Assembly (NCBI RefSeq): GCF_029867415.1 | Contig: NC_081183.1 | Location: forward strand, 189,798,061 to 189,862,060 | From: Vicia villosa | Lineage: Eukaryota > Streptophyta > Magnoliopsida > Fabales > Fabaceae | Reading direction: 5' to 3' | DNA: 64,000 nt | Shown here: piece by piece, positions 44,469 through 58,868 of the stretch | Numbering within the stretch: position 1 is the first letter of the stretch | Layout of the letters: each line of letters begins with the position of its first letter | Notes under the pieces: generated by a model | What the model was told of the DNA's origin: nothing | What the model saw: only the letters and a program-made list of their open reading frames with translations | The model's database searches: none | Program-made: the position numbers and the translations under genes

Positions 44469-47400
44469 TTATACCATTAAAGAAGCTATGTGAGGCCTGA
44501 GCTTTAAGTACGCCCAACACCTGTAAATTATAATATCTATGATGTCCCTCTCAATCCTATTATTATTCACAGTGTTTCCATATATTGTATCATTACGAAG
44601 CTTCCAAACAGAATAAATTGTTTCAGCAGCTGCACACATAATGATTCTAGCTCTCCAATTCTTTCCTTTGCACCTTTGAATAAGCCACTCAAGTTCTCCA
44701 TCCCAAGGCTTTGGATCATGCTGGATTTTCAGCCAGCCCAATACCTCTTTCCATATGTTCTTAATCCTGTAACAATCAAAAAGCAAATGATGTATAATCT
44801 CTTGCTTATTACAGAAGCAAAAGTTATCATCAGCCACCATACCAAATTTTTTAAGTCTGTCCTTGGTAGCCAACCTACCATTACATGCAAGCCAGAAAAT
44901 GAACATGGCTCGTGGTCTAGTAGTGTTGTGGTAGATTATGCTCTTCCATCTAACTCTACTATTATGCCTCTGCAGAAGTTTGTATGCCTCTTTCATCTTG
45001 AATCTGTCCATCATAATCTGCTGCACCTGATTATAAAGGTCTTTCAGGTTAATCATTTGATTCATGACCCAAGAGAACCTAGCTTTGCTCTCTGCCTGCA
45101 TCACATTGTCACCTTTCAAATAATAAACATGGATCCACTTAATCCAAAGATTATCTGTTTTATTACTTAAATTCCATAAGAGCTTTAGCAAACAGACTTT
45201 GTTCCAAATTTCCAGATCCACAATGTTCAATCCCCCATAGATTTTTGGTGTGCAGACCCTCTTCCAAGAGATAGGAGATTTCCTCGATGTAGAGTTAGCA
45301 CCTGTCCATAAAAAAACTCCTACAAATACCATCAATTTTGTGAAGAACAGCCTTAGGAAATGGCAAGCAAGTCATCCAATAATTCACCACGGCAAAGACC
45401 ACACTTTGAATAAGTTGAAGTCCTCCTGCATAAATGAGCATCTTTGCACTCCAATGGTTAACTCTCTGCATTATCTTATCTATCAGAGGCAAGTAATGTT
45501 TAACAGCTAGTCTTTTGCTTGTAAGAGGAAAGCCAAGATATTTGAAGGGGAGGGCACCTTCCATGAAACCAGTCCTATCCTTAATTTGCTTTTTGGCCTC
45601 GTCATCAATAGCACCAAAGTAAACAAAACATTTCTTTGAATTCATTTTGAGGCCAGTGGACTTAGAGAATTGTTCAAACTGCTTAAGCATTAAATCAACT
45701 GAGCCAGGATCTCCTCTAGTAAAAAGCAGTGGGTCATCTGTAAAAGACAAATTGGTGATGTTAAGTTTATCACATCTAGCATGGTAGTTAAAATCAGGGA
45801 CATTTTTTAACTGGTGCAGAATTCTGGATAGGTATTCCATGACAAGAACAAAGAGTAATGGGGAGATGGGATCTCCTTGTCTTATTCCTCTCTTGGCTTC
45901 CATTATCTTAGTGTAAGCACCATTTATGTTGAATCTATAATTAACAATACTGATAGTCAACATAATCCACTCAATAAACTTGCTTGGAAAACCAAATTCC
46001 CTAAGGATATACTCAAGAGCTCTCCAATCCACCATATCATAGGCTTTTTGGAGGTCTATTTGCATCATACACTTGGGAGCTGCATTCTTCTTATCATACC
46101 CTCTCATCAATTCATAGACCAACAACACATGATCATGAATATGATGCCCTTTAACAAAAGCAGCTTGATTAATATCAACTAAGGACTTTAACACCATCCC
46201 TAATCTTGTAGTTAAGATCCTAGAGATGATCTTGTAGACTGTTGTGCAGCAAGATGTAGGTCTGAATTCCTTAATCATATTTTCCCCATTTTTCTTAGGA
46301 ATAAGTGCCACAATTGTGCAATTAAACCCTCTGTGCAGTTTACCTTTGATGAAAAAATCCTTCACAGCAACACACACATTCTCTCCCACTATGCTCCAAG
46401 CTGACTTAGAATTTTTTGAACGCACTTACCCGTCCACGCCAGGGGTTTTATTATCTCTTATACCTTTAAGAGCATCCTCAATTTCCTTTGTTGTAACAGT
46501 CTTTAGAAGGAAATCCCTTTGGTCAGAATTCAACTGTCTCCCATTTCTCATGGCTGCTAAGTTGATACCTTCCAAATTCTCTTCAGTAGTACCCTGCAGT
46601 GACCCATAGAAACTAAGGACCTCTAGTTCAATATCAGCATGAGAGTTAAGGATAGTACCATCTTCTTTGATGAGAGTCCCAATGTGATTTTGTTTTTTCC
46701 TGGTCTTGATGGAGGCATGAAAATAAGCATTGTTCCCATCACTAAGCCTAAGCCAATCCAACTTAGCTTTTTGTCTAAGATCCATGTTCTCGATGTCCCT
46801 CCATTTTAACAATTGATCTGTCCAATGCTTAGCTTGTTCTATAATACAAGGGTTCATTCTATCATCAACAAGCTTGAGCTGAGTATCCTTTAGTTATTGT
46901 CTAGCCTCCTCTATTTTCCTTTGGATATCCTGTAAAGGCCTATTCAATCTCTTTAAAACAGGGATTAGCCTGTTCAATTTCAACCACAGAACCTACATAG
47001 AAGATCCTGTACACGATAGATTCCAGTTTTGAGCCACAGTAGCAAGATAATTTTCCAGCTTAGTAGTGGAGTTCCTAAACTTGAATTGCCTTTGTGGTTG
47101 TATGTTAGGAGTCAGACTCTTAAGGTGTAAGATACCATGGACAAATACACTTGGGGGCCTCACTGTCAGGACTATATCCACATATTTAGTCAGCCAATCT
47201 ATGTTCCCTAGGACCCTATCAATCCTAGAGTAGATAGTATTGTCAACTTGCTTATTTGACCATGTGTAATAGTCACCTATACTATCCATCCCTGCCAGCC
47301 CAACATTCTCCATCATATTTTCCAGATCAATATACTCTGCCTCAGTCACAGTTCTACCACCAATTATGTCTTTTGCTCGAAGAACATTATTAAAATCACC

Positions 47401-47811
47401 CAATAAAACCCAAGGCCCTTGTTGATGTTGGTGAATCTGCTCTATATCCTTCCATAATATCCTTCTTTGATCTGGTTGATTCTTTGCATATATTGCTGTA
47501 AGCCAATATAAAAATCCTCCAGAATTATCATACACCCCACAATGAATGAGCTAGCTGGTACTTCTCTCATGTCTAATGTCATATTTAGTATCTTCCCACA
47601 TTAACCAAATACGACCATTCTCATGCTTGTCATAGTTGTCTAAGAACACACCCTTAAATTGTAATTTATTACTCACTACATTAGCTTTATTCTTATTTAC
47701 CCTAGTTTCAAGCAAAATGACAATTTCAGGCCTAAGATTTGAGAGGCATGAGCTTACCCCTAATATCTTGCCTGCTTTATTAAGCCCCCTGATATTCCAA
47801 GATAGCATCAT
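44469..47811 (-). pseudogene. LINE ORF2: endonuclease, reverse transcriptase, zf-RVT
   Basis: Starts MMLSWNIRGLNKAGK, overlapping the end of ORF1 by four bases. The AP-type endonuclease reads LLETRVNK, LLGDFNNVL and YTWSNKQ. Reverse transcriptase reads TPGVDG, VALIPKK, MQIDLQKAYDMVDW and GIRQGDPISPLLF; its catalytic FADD is FTDD (LSFTDDPLLF). A zf-RVT domain follows (PRAMFIFWLACNGRLATKDRL, HHLLFDCYRI). Four or more stops interrupt one frame to about 45300, then a +1 shift near 45310 leads into the last 288 codons. The order is complete and the lesions are scattered point changes. Confidence 0.9.
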
Positions 47812-48857
47812 GTGTTGTCATTGATCACCAAAGCGTCATTCAACAGACTAAGTGATTCAAAAACATTCTGGCTCAGGAGATTTTCAGATGTACTTTCTTT
47901 AATTATCTCTTTTCCTCTTCTACTTCTTTCAACTGTTGTCCAACTGGGTTCTTCAACAGTAGCTGTGTCCTCTTTATTCTCCACCCCAGTGTCCTTTCGC
48001 TCCTCCAGTTTAGCTTCCTTGGGTTTCCATTGTTTTGTAACCTGTTTTGGTTTATCATCACAGTTATGGCCTACCTTTTGACATCTTTTACAGAACTTGG
48101 GCTTCCATTCATACTCAACTGGCTGCTTCATTTTGTTCCCCTCAGTATCTCTAATAGTTATCTCTGTGGCTGGAGTTTGAGTAATGTCGATTTCCACAAG
48201 TATGCGAGCATAAGAAACCCTCAGCCTATTTGTTGTGCATTCATCAGTGACTATAGGAGTTCCCAGAGCACTTCCTATCTTGCTCAAGCTACGCTTTCCC
48301 CACAAATAGAGAGGCAAGTGAGGGAGTTTCACCCATATAGGAATTATACGCAACATATCTCTCTGCAAGTTGAAATCCGATTTCCAGTCCCTCAGTAGCA
48401 TCGCCATATTACGAATAGTATAGGGTCCCTTCATAAGCACCAGATCCTTGTCATCAACTGAATGAAATCTTAGGATAAAATAACCCTCATCATTGTAAAA
48501 CATATCAGGCATCTTTACAAAATTCTAATTCTTTATCATATACTGCTTGACTGTGTTCATACTCAAATCACTTCCTATCACATACATGATAAGTGCAGAT
48601 TCTCAATACCTCAGTTCGCTCATGATATCCTCTTCCTCAATAGCTACCTCAATTTCACCATTGACGAGCTGCGGTGCTACAAACTCAATTTGCATACCGT
48701 TGGAAGGATTTCTATTTCCACTAATAACATCCACCCAGAGTTTCTGGGGCGTGACCGCCGCTTCTTTCCCCAGTGGAGCTCTCGACCATGAGCGACAAAG
48801 GGAGGGGACGACCGAAGAAGGTGGCTCCACCGACGGTAACCCATGGCAATCAATCAT
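47808..48857 (-). pseudogene. LINE ORF1 (DUF4283 / zinc knuckle)
   Basis: From the ATG at 48857 (MIDCHGLPSVEPPSS), one frame runs to 47808 with two stops, after MSELRY and after YMIKN. Both are TGG-to-stop type changes. It contains the DUF4283 RNA-binding region (GYFILRFHSVDDKDLVLMKG, RDWKSDFN, VWVKLPHLPLYLW-like IPIWVKLPHLPLYLW) and a short knuckle (CKRCQKVGHNC). ORF1 proteins bind LINE RNA. Confidence 0.85.
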
Positions 48858-48936
48858 CCTGTAGTGGTACGGTGAAAGTGAATAATGACAATGGAGGCTT
48901 TAATTCAAATGGTAAAAGTGTACATAGACTCACATT

Positions 48937-50516
48937 AATTACATGTTGATTCCGTGTCCAATAAAAATATTTTTATTTAATTCTTATCCTATGAAATAAA
49001 AATAGAATAATGAGAGTAAAATATCTGTTATACTCATTCTAAGTTATACACATTAATATCAATATTAAATATATCAAAATTTATATTTTAGTTCCCTCAC
49101 ATATACGCAAGAAATTATGTTCATTGAAAAATTCTAAGTTATTCAAAAAAATATGCATGATTCAAAAATATATACATACTTAAAATTCGTTCTTCTTTGT
49201 TTGTTTCTTTGATCTCAATGCATGTATTTTCTTAACTCATATATAGTAACTTCATTTCTTGCATTTGGTTAAGAAAGAGTATACAAATTAGAGAGAATCT
49301 TACGATTACTTTTTAATGTATGAATGTTTTGAATAGAATGAGTGGTAATTATGAGTAAAAATAGCCAAACTAAATGAATGGTTTTTCTTTTTGGGCAGCA
49401 AGAGTATGGTTGTGTGTTAGAGTTTTTGTGAGAGGAGTTTGAGAATAAATAAATGAGAGAAGTAGATGGAAAGCAGTTAGATTGATTCTTAAGAAAGTAA
49501 CTGATACTTGTGTTTTGAAATATGTAAGTTATTAAATTCAAATGCTTGCCATGGATAAGTTATCAATTTTTAATTGTATTTTTGTTATTTATTAGAAAAG
49601 AAGATAAAGGGTATTTTGGGAATAAAAAATAGGTCAGCCAAAAAACATGTATCTTCTTTATATATAATTATAGATTATAGATAATTACTTTTTAATGTAC
49701 TTTAGTTATTTTATTTAATAGGTTTAGACTATTCAAAGACATTTACTTCATTCAAATGTGTTGGTGAGGATATGGATGATGATGATATAATGTAAATATT
49801 ATTGTCGGCTAATATCTAGTTTTAGAATAATTTTTGTGTTTGAAGATATGGTTATGTGTTTAATATTTGTAGGACAAAGAAAGTGAAGCAAAATTATGGA
49901 ATGATGATGAATACCTCATAAGAAAAGTCAGAAAGATGGAGATGATATCATAATTTTCTTGGATAATTGTTTAATATTTTTTCGTTTATTTATATTAAAT
50001 TTATCCAAAGTAACTTTATTTGTATAGTGTTGATGGATAACTGCTTTGATATTTTAGATTATCATCCAATTCTATTTTGCTATGCATTATGGAATACTTA
50101 TCAGCAGTTCTTTTTGTTGAATATTTGACAATTCTAGTTTGTTACTTTTTATATACATTATGGGATATATTGGTTATGAGATTTTGTATGATTACGCATG
50201 GTAGCAATAAGTTATGTTGTATGTTTTTTTTTGACAAAAAAATATTAGTAATTGCAAGTGCTTTTGCAATTTTTTTTGTTACTGATGCAATATGCGTTTT
50301 TTTTTTAAAAAAAATGAAAGATGCAAAATATATGTATTTTTTTAAAAAGGAAAAAATAATGAAATGTTAGGGTCATAGTTTTAATCGAAAATTATAGATT
50401 TTTTCAAGATTCGATGTTCATGGATCTCTATGTGTATCGTGAGGATATGTGGGAATGGGATAGGAAAAAACATTTCTTAGTGGCGGGGATCGGATACAGG
50501 GAAAATTGGAGAGTAG
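48937..50516. other. AT-rich intergenic DNA
   Basis: No gene is recognised. An exon-like pair (about 49727-49793 and 49873-49950, with GTAAAT and TTGTAG at the inner edges) reads acidic peptides with no known family. I treat it as unproven. Confidence 0.4.
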
Positions 50517-51730
50517 TGTAACGCCCCAGATTGCTTTCAAGATTATCGATTGACTCCATTAACTAACACGGGTCTTTTCAGCATGATTTGTCCTCACTCA
50601 CACGCTTTCTGAGAAATTTCTCAAAAGGTTACCCATCCAAAAATTGCTCCAAGTCAAACACGCCTAACTGCGGAATTCTTATGGAACAGACTACCGAAAA
50701 GAAGATGTATCTTGTTGGTATAGGTAGTACCTATCAATCCTTATATGCATTCCTTCAACTATGCAGTCCCTTCCATGCATATCCTTAGGATCCCTTTCAA
50801 TCTGATGTGGCGACCACCCTTGCCCCAGCCCTCAGGTCTTACATACGGTGCAACCACTCCTTACCTTCTTCGGCCTCGGGTGTTACATGCTCACCAGCTT
50901 TCGCATGGTTCATCCTCGAACCACATTGTACTAGGAGAGGTCTGGCTCTGATACCATTTGTAACGCCCCAGATTGTTTTCAGGATTATCGACTGACCTCA
51001 CAAACTAACACGGGTTTTTCAGCATGATTTTTCCTCCCTCATACGCTTTCGGAGAAACTTCCTAGAAGGCCACCCATTCCAAAATTTCCCAAGTCAAACA
51101 CACTTAATTGTGGAATTCTTATGGAACAGACTACTGAAAAGAAGATGCATCTTGTTGATATAGGTATTACCTATCAATCCTTATATGCATTCCTTTAACT
51201 ATGCAGTCGCTTCCATGCATAGCCTCAAGATCCCTCTGATTCCGATGCGGCAACCACCATTGCCCCCTTCGCCCTCAGGTGTTACATGCCCACCAGCTTC
51301 TGCATGGTTCGTCCTCGAACCACATCGTACTAGGAGAGGTATGGCTCTGATACTATTTGTAACGCCCCATATTGCTTTCAGGATTATCGATTACCCCACA
51401 AACCAACACGAGTCTTTTCAGCATGATTTATCCTCACTCACACTCTTTCTGAGAAACTTCCCAGAAGGCCACCCATTCCAAAATTGCTCCAAGTCAAGCA
51501 CGCTTAACTGTTGAAAATTTATGGAACGGACTACTGAAAAGAAGATGCATCTTGTTGATATAGGTAGTACCTATCAATCCTTATATGCATTCCTTCAACC
51601 ATGCAACCCCTTCCATGCACAACCTTAGGATCCCTCTCATTCCAATGTGGCGACCACTATTGCCCCCTTCAGCCACAGGTGTTACATGCGATGCAATCAC
51701 TCCTCGTCTTCTTCGGCCTCGGGTGTTACA
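50517..51730. repeat. Three tandem copies of a 0.37-0.44-kb repeat
   Basis: Copies start with TGTAACGCCCCA at 50517, 50959 and 51358. Shared words include CAGCATGATTT, TATGGAACAGACTAC, GAAAAGAAGATG and GGTAGTACCTATCAATCC. Copies differ by internal deletions: copy 2 lacks the block before TGCCCACCAGC, and copy 3 lacks the block after GGCCTCGGGTGTTACA. The array ends GGGTGTTACA, so its outer edges read TGTAACG...GTTACA, like an LTR. Copies 1 and 2 each end in GCTCTGATAC(C/T)ATT. Confidence 0.9.
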
Positions 51731-52022
51731 AGTAGGGCGGGAAGCCGAGAAGCATCCTTCCTGCATTTGATGCCCCGTTGACATCCCTAAGAAAGATAGT
51801 TGACCTATAAGGTTAACACTCGAACACATAATCCAATGAAAGAATGAGAAGTAAGGTGAAAGTGGGATTGAATCTGAATACCTAAGAATGATGTGTTTTC
51901 TCTATTATATAATGGGAGCACTTAAAATCGTATTCAAGGATTACGTTACATAGTCTGGACAACTGTCTAATTAATTTGGAAAATTGATGATGTCTATGTG
52001 TTGGCAAATTCTTTAAAAATTC
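51731..52022. other. Probable gypsy-derived flank
   Basis: Non-coding. Phrases such as GTTAACACTCGAACACATAATCC recall gypsy leader DNA, but no boundary is visible. Confidence 0.3.
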
Positions 52023-52029
52023 TCTCTCC

Positions 52030-52105
<76 letters not shown>
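52023..52105. repeat. (TC)n(TA)n microsatellite
   Basis: About 24 bp of TC followed by about 59 bp of TA. Confidence 0.95.
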
Positions 52106-52107
<2 letters not shown>

Positions 52108-52499
52108 TTCTCTAGGTCCCCCGCTTTCTAAGTGTTCAGGGAAATGTAGGCTTTAAACACTAACCATGGTCTGAGTTCCCATTCTCCTTTAAGTCGGGCA
52201 CTATCTATTTTTTGACCTAATTGTGACCAATGTCCCCTGCTCCCCGGTCTCTCGCTCCCTTTTTGGCCAAAATATAATCTGCATAGTTTATATAGGGTTG
52301 TGGTCTATTCAGTCAACCACTTAGGCTACAAGCTTCTTTGAGCACTAACTTTTTGCGGAATATATAGTTTTAACTCTATCCTTTCTTAAACATCCAACAC
52401 TTTAATCCATCTTTTATGCCTCCCATTGCAACTGCTACTTTTGTGAAACAATTTATGTTTTTATATAGGGTTTCCTTCTTTCGCTAAGTGACCTCACTA

Positions 52500-53000
52500 A
52501 GTACGATCATGCTCGTGGGTTGCTGCTTTAGGGCGGTAAACCAGTCGTTGAAGGCACCACATAGATCCTTTTATGAGTCAATCGTGGCTTCCGTTAGGGT
52601 TAGTGCGAAGATCTTGCACTTTATGGCTCATTGAGTATGGTAGTAGCCCATTTAGTTATCCATAGGCTCAACATGCTTATGTGGATCCACGATTTAACTA
52701 TAAATATATTGCTTTGGAGGCTTCTATGCAGACCTTAGAATCCTGATATCGGGGATACAAGCAAACATTAGGTTCTTTTTCTGCTTTGGATCTAAAACTC
52801 TTCATTGTACTTTTCCCTCGTTTAAGGATGCAACACTAATGAATGATGAGGACGACAAACCTTAAGTGAGGGATGGGGAGTGTGGCTATCGCCCATCCCT
52901 TCAAGGTTAGGTGGACGATTTTTGTGTCTTTGATGCGCCGCTGAGGTTGGAGACCTTGAGGTTTCTCCCCGTGGTGATGTTTCCTTAGTGGAGATGGCAT
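52500..53000 (-). pseudogene. Ty3/gypsy gag remnant
   Basis: The minus strand reads, with stops, DPHKHVEPMDN, CKIFALTLTEATIDS, KDLCGAFNDWFTALKQ. The order and spacing fit the Retrotrans_gag domain of plant gypsy elements (DPxxH, CRxFPxTL, FxxL). It is short and badly decayed. Confidence 0.5.
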
Positions 53001-54166
<1,166 letters not shown>

Positions 54167-54182
54167 GTTATATTTACTCCAA

Positions 54183-54469
<287 letters not shown>

Positions 54470-54625
54470 TATATTTGATTTGATTTGCTTTAGTTAAAAG
54501 TCAGGGGGTGTATCAGAAAAGATGAGGTGGAAAAAGATACCTAATTCAAGTTGTGTGACTTATCCAATATTGTAAAGCCCAAATAATGAAGAGAAAAAAA
54601 AAACTCAATAAAATTTGTTGTTCGT

Positions 54626-54660
54626 TATAAAAGAATCATCGTTATTTCTGGTTAGGGTTA
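54626..54660 (+). promoter_or_regulatory. TATA box and telo-box of the S11 gene
   Basis: TATAAAAG at 54626-54633 and GTTAGGGTTA at 54651-54660. The second is an inverted telo-box (AAACCCTAA type), which is frequent just downstream of the start site in plant ribosomal protein genes. AAAGCCCAAA at about 54574 resembles a site II-like element. Together these point to growth-linked expression. Confidence 0.7.
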
Positions 54661-54715
54661 CCCAGTGCGGCCGCTTCAAACTTCCCGGTGTGAATCAAAC
54701 CCTCATCAACCAGCC

Positions 54716-56319
54716 ATGGCGGAGCAAGTGAGTCACCTTCAAATCAACTCTCCTTCTTTGTGCCTGTGAAAAATCTCCGATTTTCTAATTGATTTCTGAT
54801 TTTGAATTTGCAGACTGAGAAGGCTTATTTGAAGCAACCCAAAGTGTTTCTATGGTAATACTGACAAACTTTCATTTTTAAATATGAATGTTGTTATTGT
54901 TTCAATTTCAGTGCTGTGAATCTGTAATTTTTTTTTTATGAAGCTCGAAGGTATCTGGGAAGGGGAAGAGGCCTGGTAAGGGTGGGAATCGGTTCTGGAA
55001 ATCTGTTGGACTTGGATTTAAGACTCCCAGAGATGCCATTGAAGGTTTGTTTATTCTGAATTTAAGAATTATCTGTGATTTTTGATATTCAGGTTAGTGT
55101 TCTGTTAGTGATTGTTTACTCTGATAAAATTGAGTGTATCCTGAAATGAGGATCAATGTTTTAACTCTTTATGTAGTTGGCATTTTGTTGTTAGAACCAT
55201 AGTTAGATAGATCGGTATGTCTATGAACAATGTTATGCTAATGTTATTATTTTAGTTATAGAATGTAGTGATTAATGTAATCCTCACCGTGTTCTAAGAA
55301 TCATAGATAGATAGATTGGGCTGTGTATAGACATCAAGAGATTTGTATATAAGAAATTGTTGTTAGAATGTGTATCATTCATGTCTTATGAACAGTGTTA
55401 TCAAATATCCATGGCAGTACTATGTATAGCAGACATACATGACAGTTTTTGGGCTCGCCGCAATTGTTAATGTATATTGCAGATTTCTGCCATGGTGGGA
55501 TTTTAGCTATCTGCCATGGACAACACTAGTTTGGGATAATTGTCTAGTCAACTAAGTATGTTAGTTTTAATTGTTTCCTTTAAAAGCCAATCTGCGGTGC
55601 GCAATTAGGTGAAGAGCCTTTTTTTTTTTATCTCAATTTTTAAGTTTGAACACTTTCTTATGAAGCATGAACTAAGTATCTAATGTACTTATGTTTTATT
55701 GAGTCACATCATCGCTTTTATCTTATTATTATTTGTATATAAGATCAGTTGTGTTTGTATTGAAGGCCTTTTTCTAATGTTTTTGATGCAGGAACTTATA
55801 TTGACAAGAAGTGCCCATTCACTGGCAATGTTTCAATCCGTGGTCGTATCATAGCTGGTACCTGTCATAGTGCCAAGATGAATAGGACCATCATTGTTAG
55901 GAGAAATTATCTTCATTTCATCAAGAAGTATCAGAGGTATTCATGACCCTTTCTTACTAGTGTGAGCTGTTTTGATTTATCTGTGTGCTATAAGTGTGTA
56001 ACTATTTGTTCTGGTTATTTGTTCTTACTAGATACGAGAAGCGTCATTCTAATATCCCTGCACACGTTTCACCTTGTTTCCGAGTGAAGGAAGGAGATCA
56101 TGTTATTATTGGCCAATGCAGGTTAGATCTTCGTTGAAAAACAGTTTTTTTTTTAGATTATTGAAGCAACAAGTTATTTGTAGTGTGTTTAAGCCCCCTA
56201 TTTACATTTACTACTACCATGTTTACAGGCCACTTTCAAAAACAGTCAGGTTCAATGTATTGAAAGTTATCCCAGCTGGATCTTCTAATCTTGCAAAGAA
56301 GGCTTTTACAGGAATATGA
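54716..56319 (+). CDS. RPS11: Cytosolic 40S ribosomal protein S11 (uS17), six exons
   Basis: Exons are 54716-54727, 54814-54854, 54944-55045, 55802-55936, 56032-56121 and 56229-56319 (471 nt, 156 residues); all introns are GT...AG. The protein starts [17 protein letters not shown], continues [35 protein letters not shown] and [15 protein letters not shown], carries the S17 signature [13 protein letters not shown], and ends AKKAFTGI. It matches plant S11 along its full length (usual length about 159). S11/uS17 binds 18S rRNA in the body of the small ribosomal subunit and is needed for subunit assembly. The reading is intact. The first exon codes only four residues, so a start-to-stop frame search misses the gene. 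Confidence 0.97.
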
Positions 56320-56639
56320 GTTTGAAATTATCAGTGAGGATTGATGTCAATTGTACCTTAGTTTTAAGTATTTTAAGGTCATGACATTGTTATGATCCTA
56401 TCAAAATTTGGATATGTTTAATTGTTTTGCATTGATTTGAGTAGCTAATGTTAAAGATTTTTGAAATACATATTATAGCTTGAGTAGTTGCACTTCTTTT
56501 TGGGCATAATGGTAGTGCTTGATTACTCATCTATATATTATTGAAATGTCTCTTTTTCTTGCTGATTCCATGGTTCAAGAATTCAGTTATATAGGAATAT
56601 TATTTTTTTTTGTTTTTATTAGAGTTATTTTCTACCGCT
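56320..56639 (+). other. 3' UTR and flank of the S11 gene
   Basis: T-rich UTR-like DNA. No clear polyadenylation signal beyond AT-rich words. Confidence 0.5.
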
Positions 56640-56960
56640 GGGGTAGCTCCTATAGTTGAGAAGATGGTCGAAAAAAGACTCGAATGATTTGAGCATGCAG
56701 AGAGAAGACTTGTATATTCTGGTAAGAAGTCATATTCTGGTAGGAAGTCACATAATTAGGGTGAGAGGATGACCTAGATAGACCATAAGAGGAATTAAGA
56801 AAGATATCAAGGTCAACAATTTTGATAGAAAGATGGTCTTGGATAGAACATCAAGGTGTAAGTAGATCCATGTAGCCGATCCCACCGTGTAAGTAGATCC
56901 ATGTAGCCGATCCCACCTCGACTTAGTGAGGTAACTCTTGATTGTTGTATTAGAGTTATT
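56640..56960 (+). pseudogene. C-terminal tail of a non-LTR reverse transcriptase, decayed
   Basis: In shifting frames the plus strand reads KKMVEKRLE, FEHAERR, and then words like DPC and ADPT that match the conserved tail found after many plant LINE-like reverse transcriptases (W-x-H-V-x-R, then an HVADPT motif). It includes a 31-bp tandem duplication (56856-56886 and 56887-56917, GTGTAAGTAGATCC...). No catalytic domain is present. Confidence 0.5.
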
Positions 56961-58868
56961 CGGTAGAATGAAAGCTTCATCAACAATTTTTATTCTATTT
57001 GTTTATGGATGCTTCTGAATGAAGGGGAATGATTGATAGTTAAGGAGATCGGTTTGGTATAGGCGTGGATTTGATATATGGCATGGGATGCAATTCGGCA
57101 CCGCATCATCTATAAGATACATGCTGAGATCATAATGTTTTATTCAAGATATATTCTGAGATAATAAAGCTGAGATTTCGACTACATGGTTTTAATATTC
57201 TAAAAAGAACACAATTTCAACATTTTTCTTCCTAGATACTCAAGGTTTAAGGTGCAAAGAAGGATTGGTTGATGGTGATGAGGTGAGCTTCCGGTCACAT
57301 TTCCTTTCTATCTCTTCTTTGAATTCTAAAATTTTACTAATCAAGTTACAAACAACTATTGTTCTGATTTTTGGTCTACTCCTTATATTTTACCCATTTT
57401 TGTCCGTTTCAAATTTTCCCACTTCATGATAACTTAGTTTTATCAAGTCCTTGGCACAATTAGAGATATTAAAGCTTAATAAAAAGGTAAATATGCTTAT
57501 TAATTATTGGATTGTGATAAATGTATATAATTAATTAAATCACATTTACTGTTCTTGTCGATACAAACAAATTACGCAACAAGTCCAATACAAATCGAAT
57601 AAACATAAACACTTGGTCTAATTATATCTCTGTCAAGGTGGAATTTGATTTTTCTCTATTTATCTATCCTTAAATTACTAATGAGGTGGGGAGGCTATGT
57701 TCGGTAAACAATTATCCTTGGAGAAAAATGTTCATAAAAGAAGGTTCTACAGATTCAAAACCATCTTATTTATGCCAATCACTAACTTAGATGTTAACAC
57801 GCTTGAAACTATTCCTCAACCGTCAGACTAGAGCAGAATAGTTTCAAGATCTTTAAAATAGTTCACAAACATAATATTACTAAAGAGCTCTTTCTAGTCG
57901 AAGAGCTCTTTCAAGTCATATGTGGGTATAAGACAACCTCTCCACCCTTCCACGAGGTAAACACCTTTCTGGATCAAGGATCAACTATGAAACAGAGATG
58001 GTGATCTTCGTTGAGACATAGGAGCTAAAGTGGAGAACCTTCCACCCTTGATAAAGGAGTACAACAAAGATGAATGCTAATAATAAGGCAACGTAAAAAA
58101 AAAAAAATGTTGAAATAAATTAGCTTCTAATTGGAAGGACCATATTCGTCACCAACACAAGTGGAGGGGAATATATCCTTGAAACATTGATTATTTTAAA
58201 TCGGTCAATTTTTAAGGTCTATTCAACCCCTTTATAGACCATATAATTTCCATATTTTTGCTTAGCCACCATTTTTAACTCGAAGAACCACCACTTGCAT
58301 TTAATTCACCATTTTGTGCGAAATCAAAGTCCTTGCATTTAATGCACAGAGTGTTCTATTTAGAAATGAAGTTGCATGTTAATGGTGATTAGTCTCTTTG
58401 AATGCGTGATAAATTAGGGTTGTGGATGGAAACAATTTGGGGATGGAGTTTCTTAATATATCAAATTGAAAATTTCCCTAGTATTTTGATAAATATATTC
58501 TATCAAAAACACAAACGTAAACGAACTAATTTAAAATATAGAATATCAAACATACATTTTTTTCATTATGGAATTCAAACATACATCAACGCCCAAACTA
58601 GCCAAACATACGTCAATGATCCGGTCATCGATACCAAACCATCATAACATACAAAGATACAACCATAGTTCTAACTACTTAACATGTTTTATTTAGAATA
58701 CATAAAATCTGATACTGGCACATCATGGTTTTCCTTATGTACCTATACTATTTTAACACAAATCCAGTTTGAACCTGAGGTTTCCATCAGAGCAAAAATC
58801 CTCAAATCTCAAGCATGGTTTAAGTGTGAAAATTTTAATTGGAAATGATGTGCATAGTCATTTAGCAT
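56961..58868. other. Intergenic, nothing firmly recognised
   Basis: Moderately AT-rich DNA between the S11 and USP genes. A segment near 57880-58080 has less AT bias and a paired GTCGAAGAGCTCTTTC duplicate, possibly old retroelement DNA. Only short open frames are present. Confidence 0.45.

Larger units (their letters stand above)
44340..48921 (-). mobile_element. L1-type LINE, near full length (4582 bp)
   Basis: Flanked by a perfect 15-bp target duplication ACATAGACTCACATT (44325-44339 and 48922-48936). The 3' end is a poly(A) tail (T run at 44340 on the plus strand). On the minus strand it holds a 5' leader of about 64 bp, ORF1, and ORF2 with endonuclease, reverse transcriptase and zf-RVT domains. 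Several stops and one frameshift inactivate it. Confidence 0.95.

Noticed and set aside
44676..48864. Several plus-strand frames of 86-164 codons
   Set aside because: Antisense shadows of the minus-strand LINE ORFs.
49727..49950. Exon-like pair with GT/AG edges
   Set aside because: Neither side matches a family and no start or stop context supports a gene.
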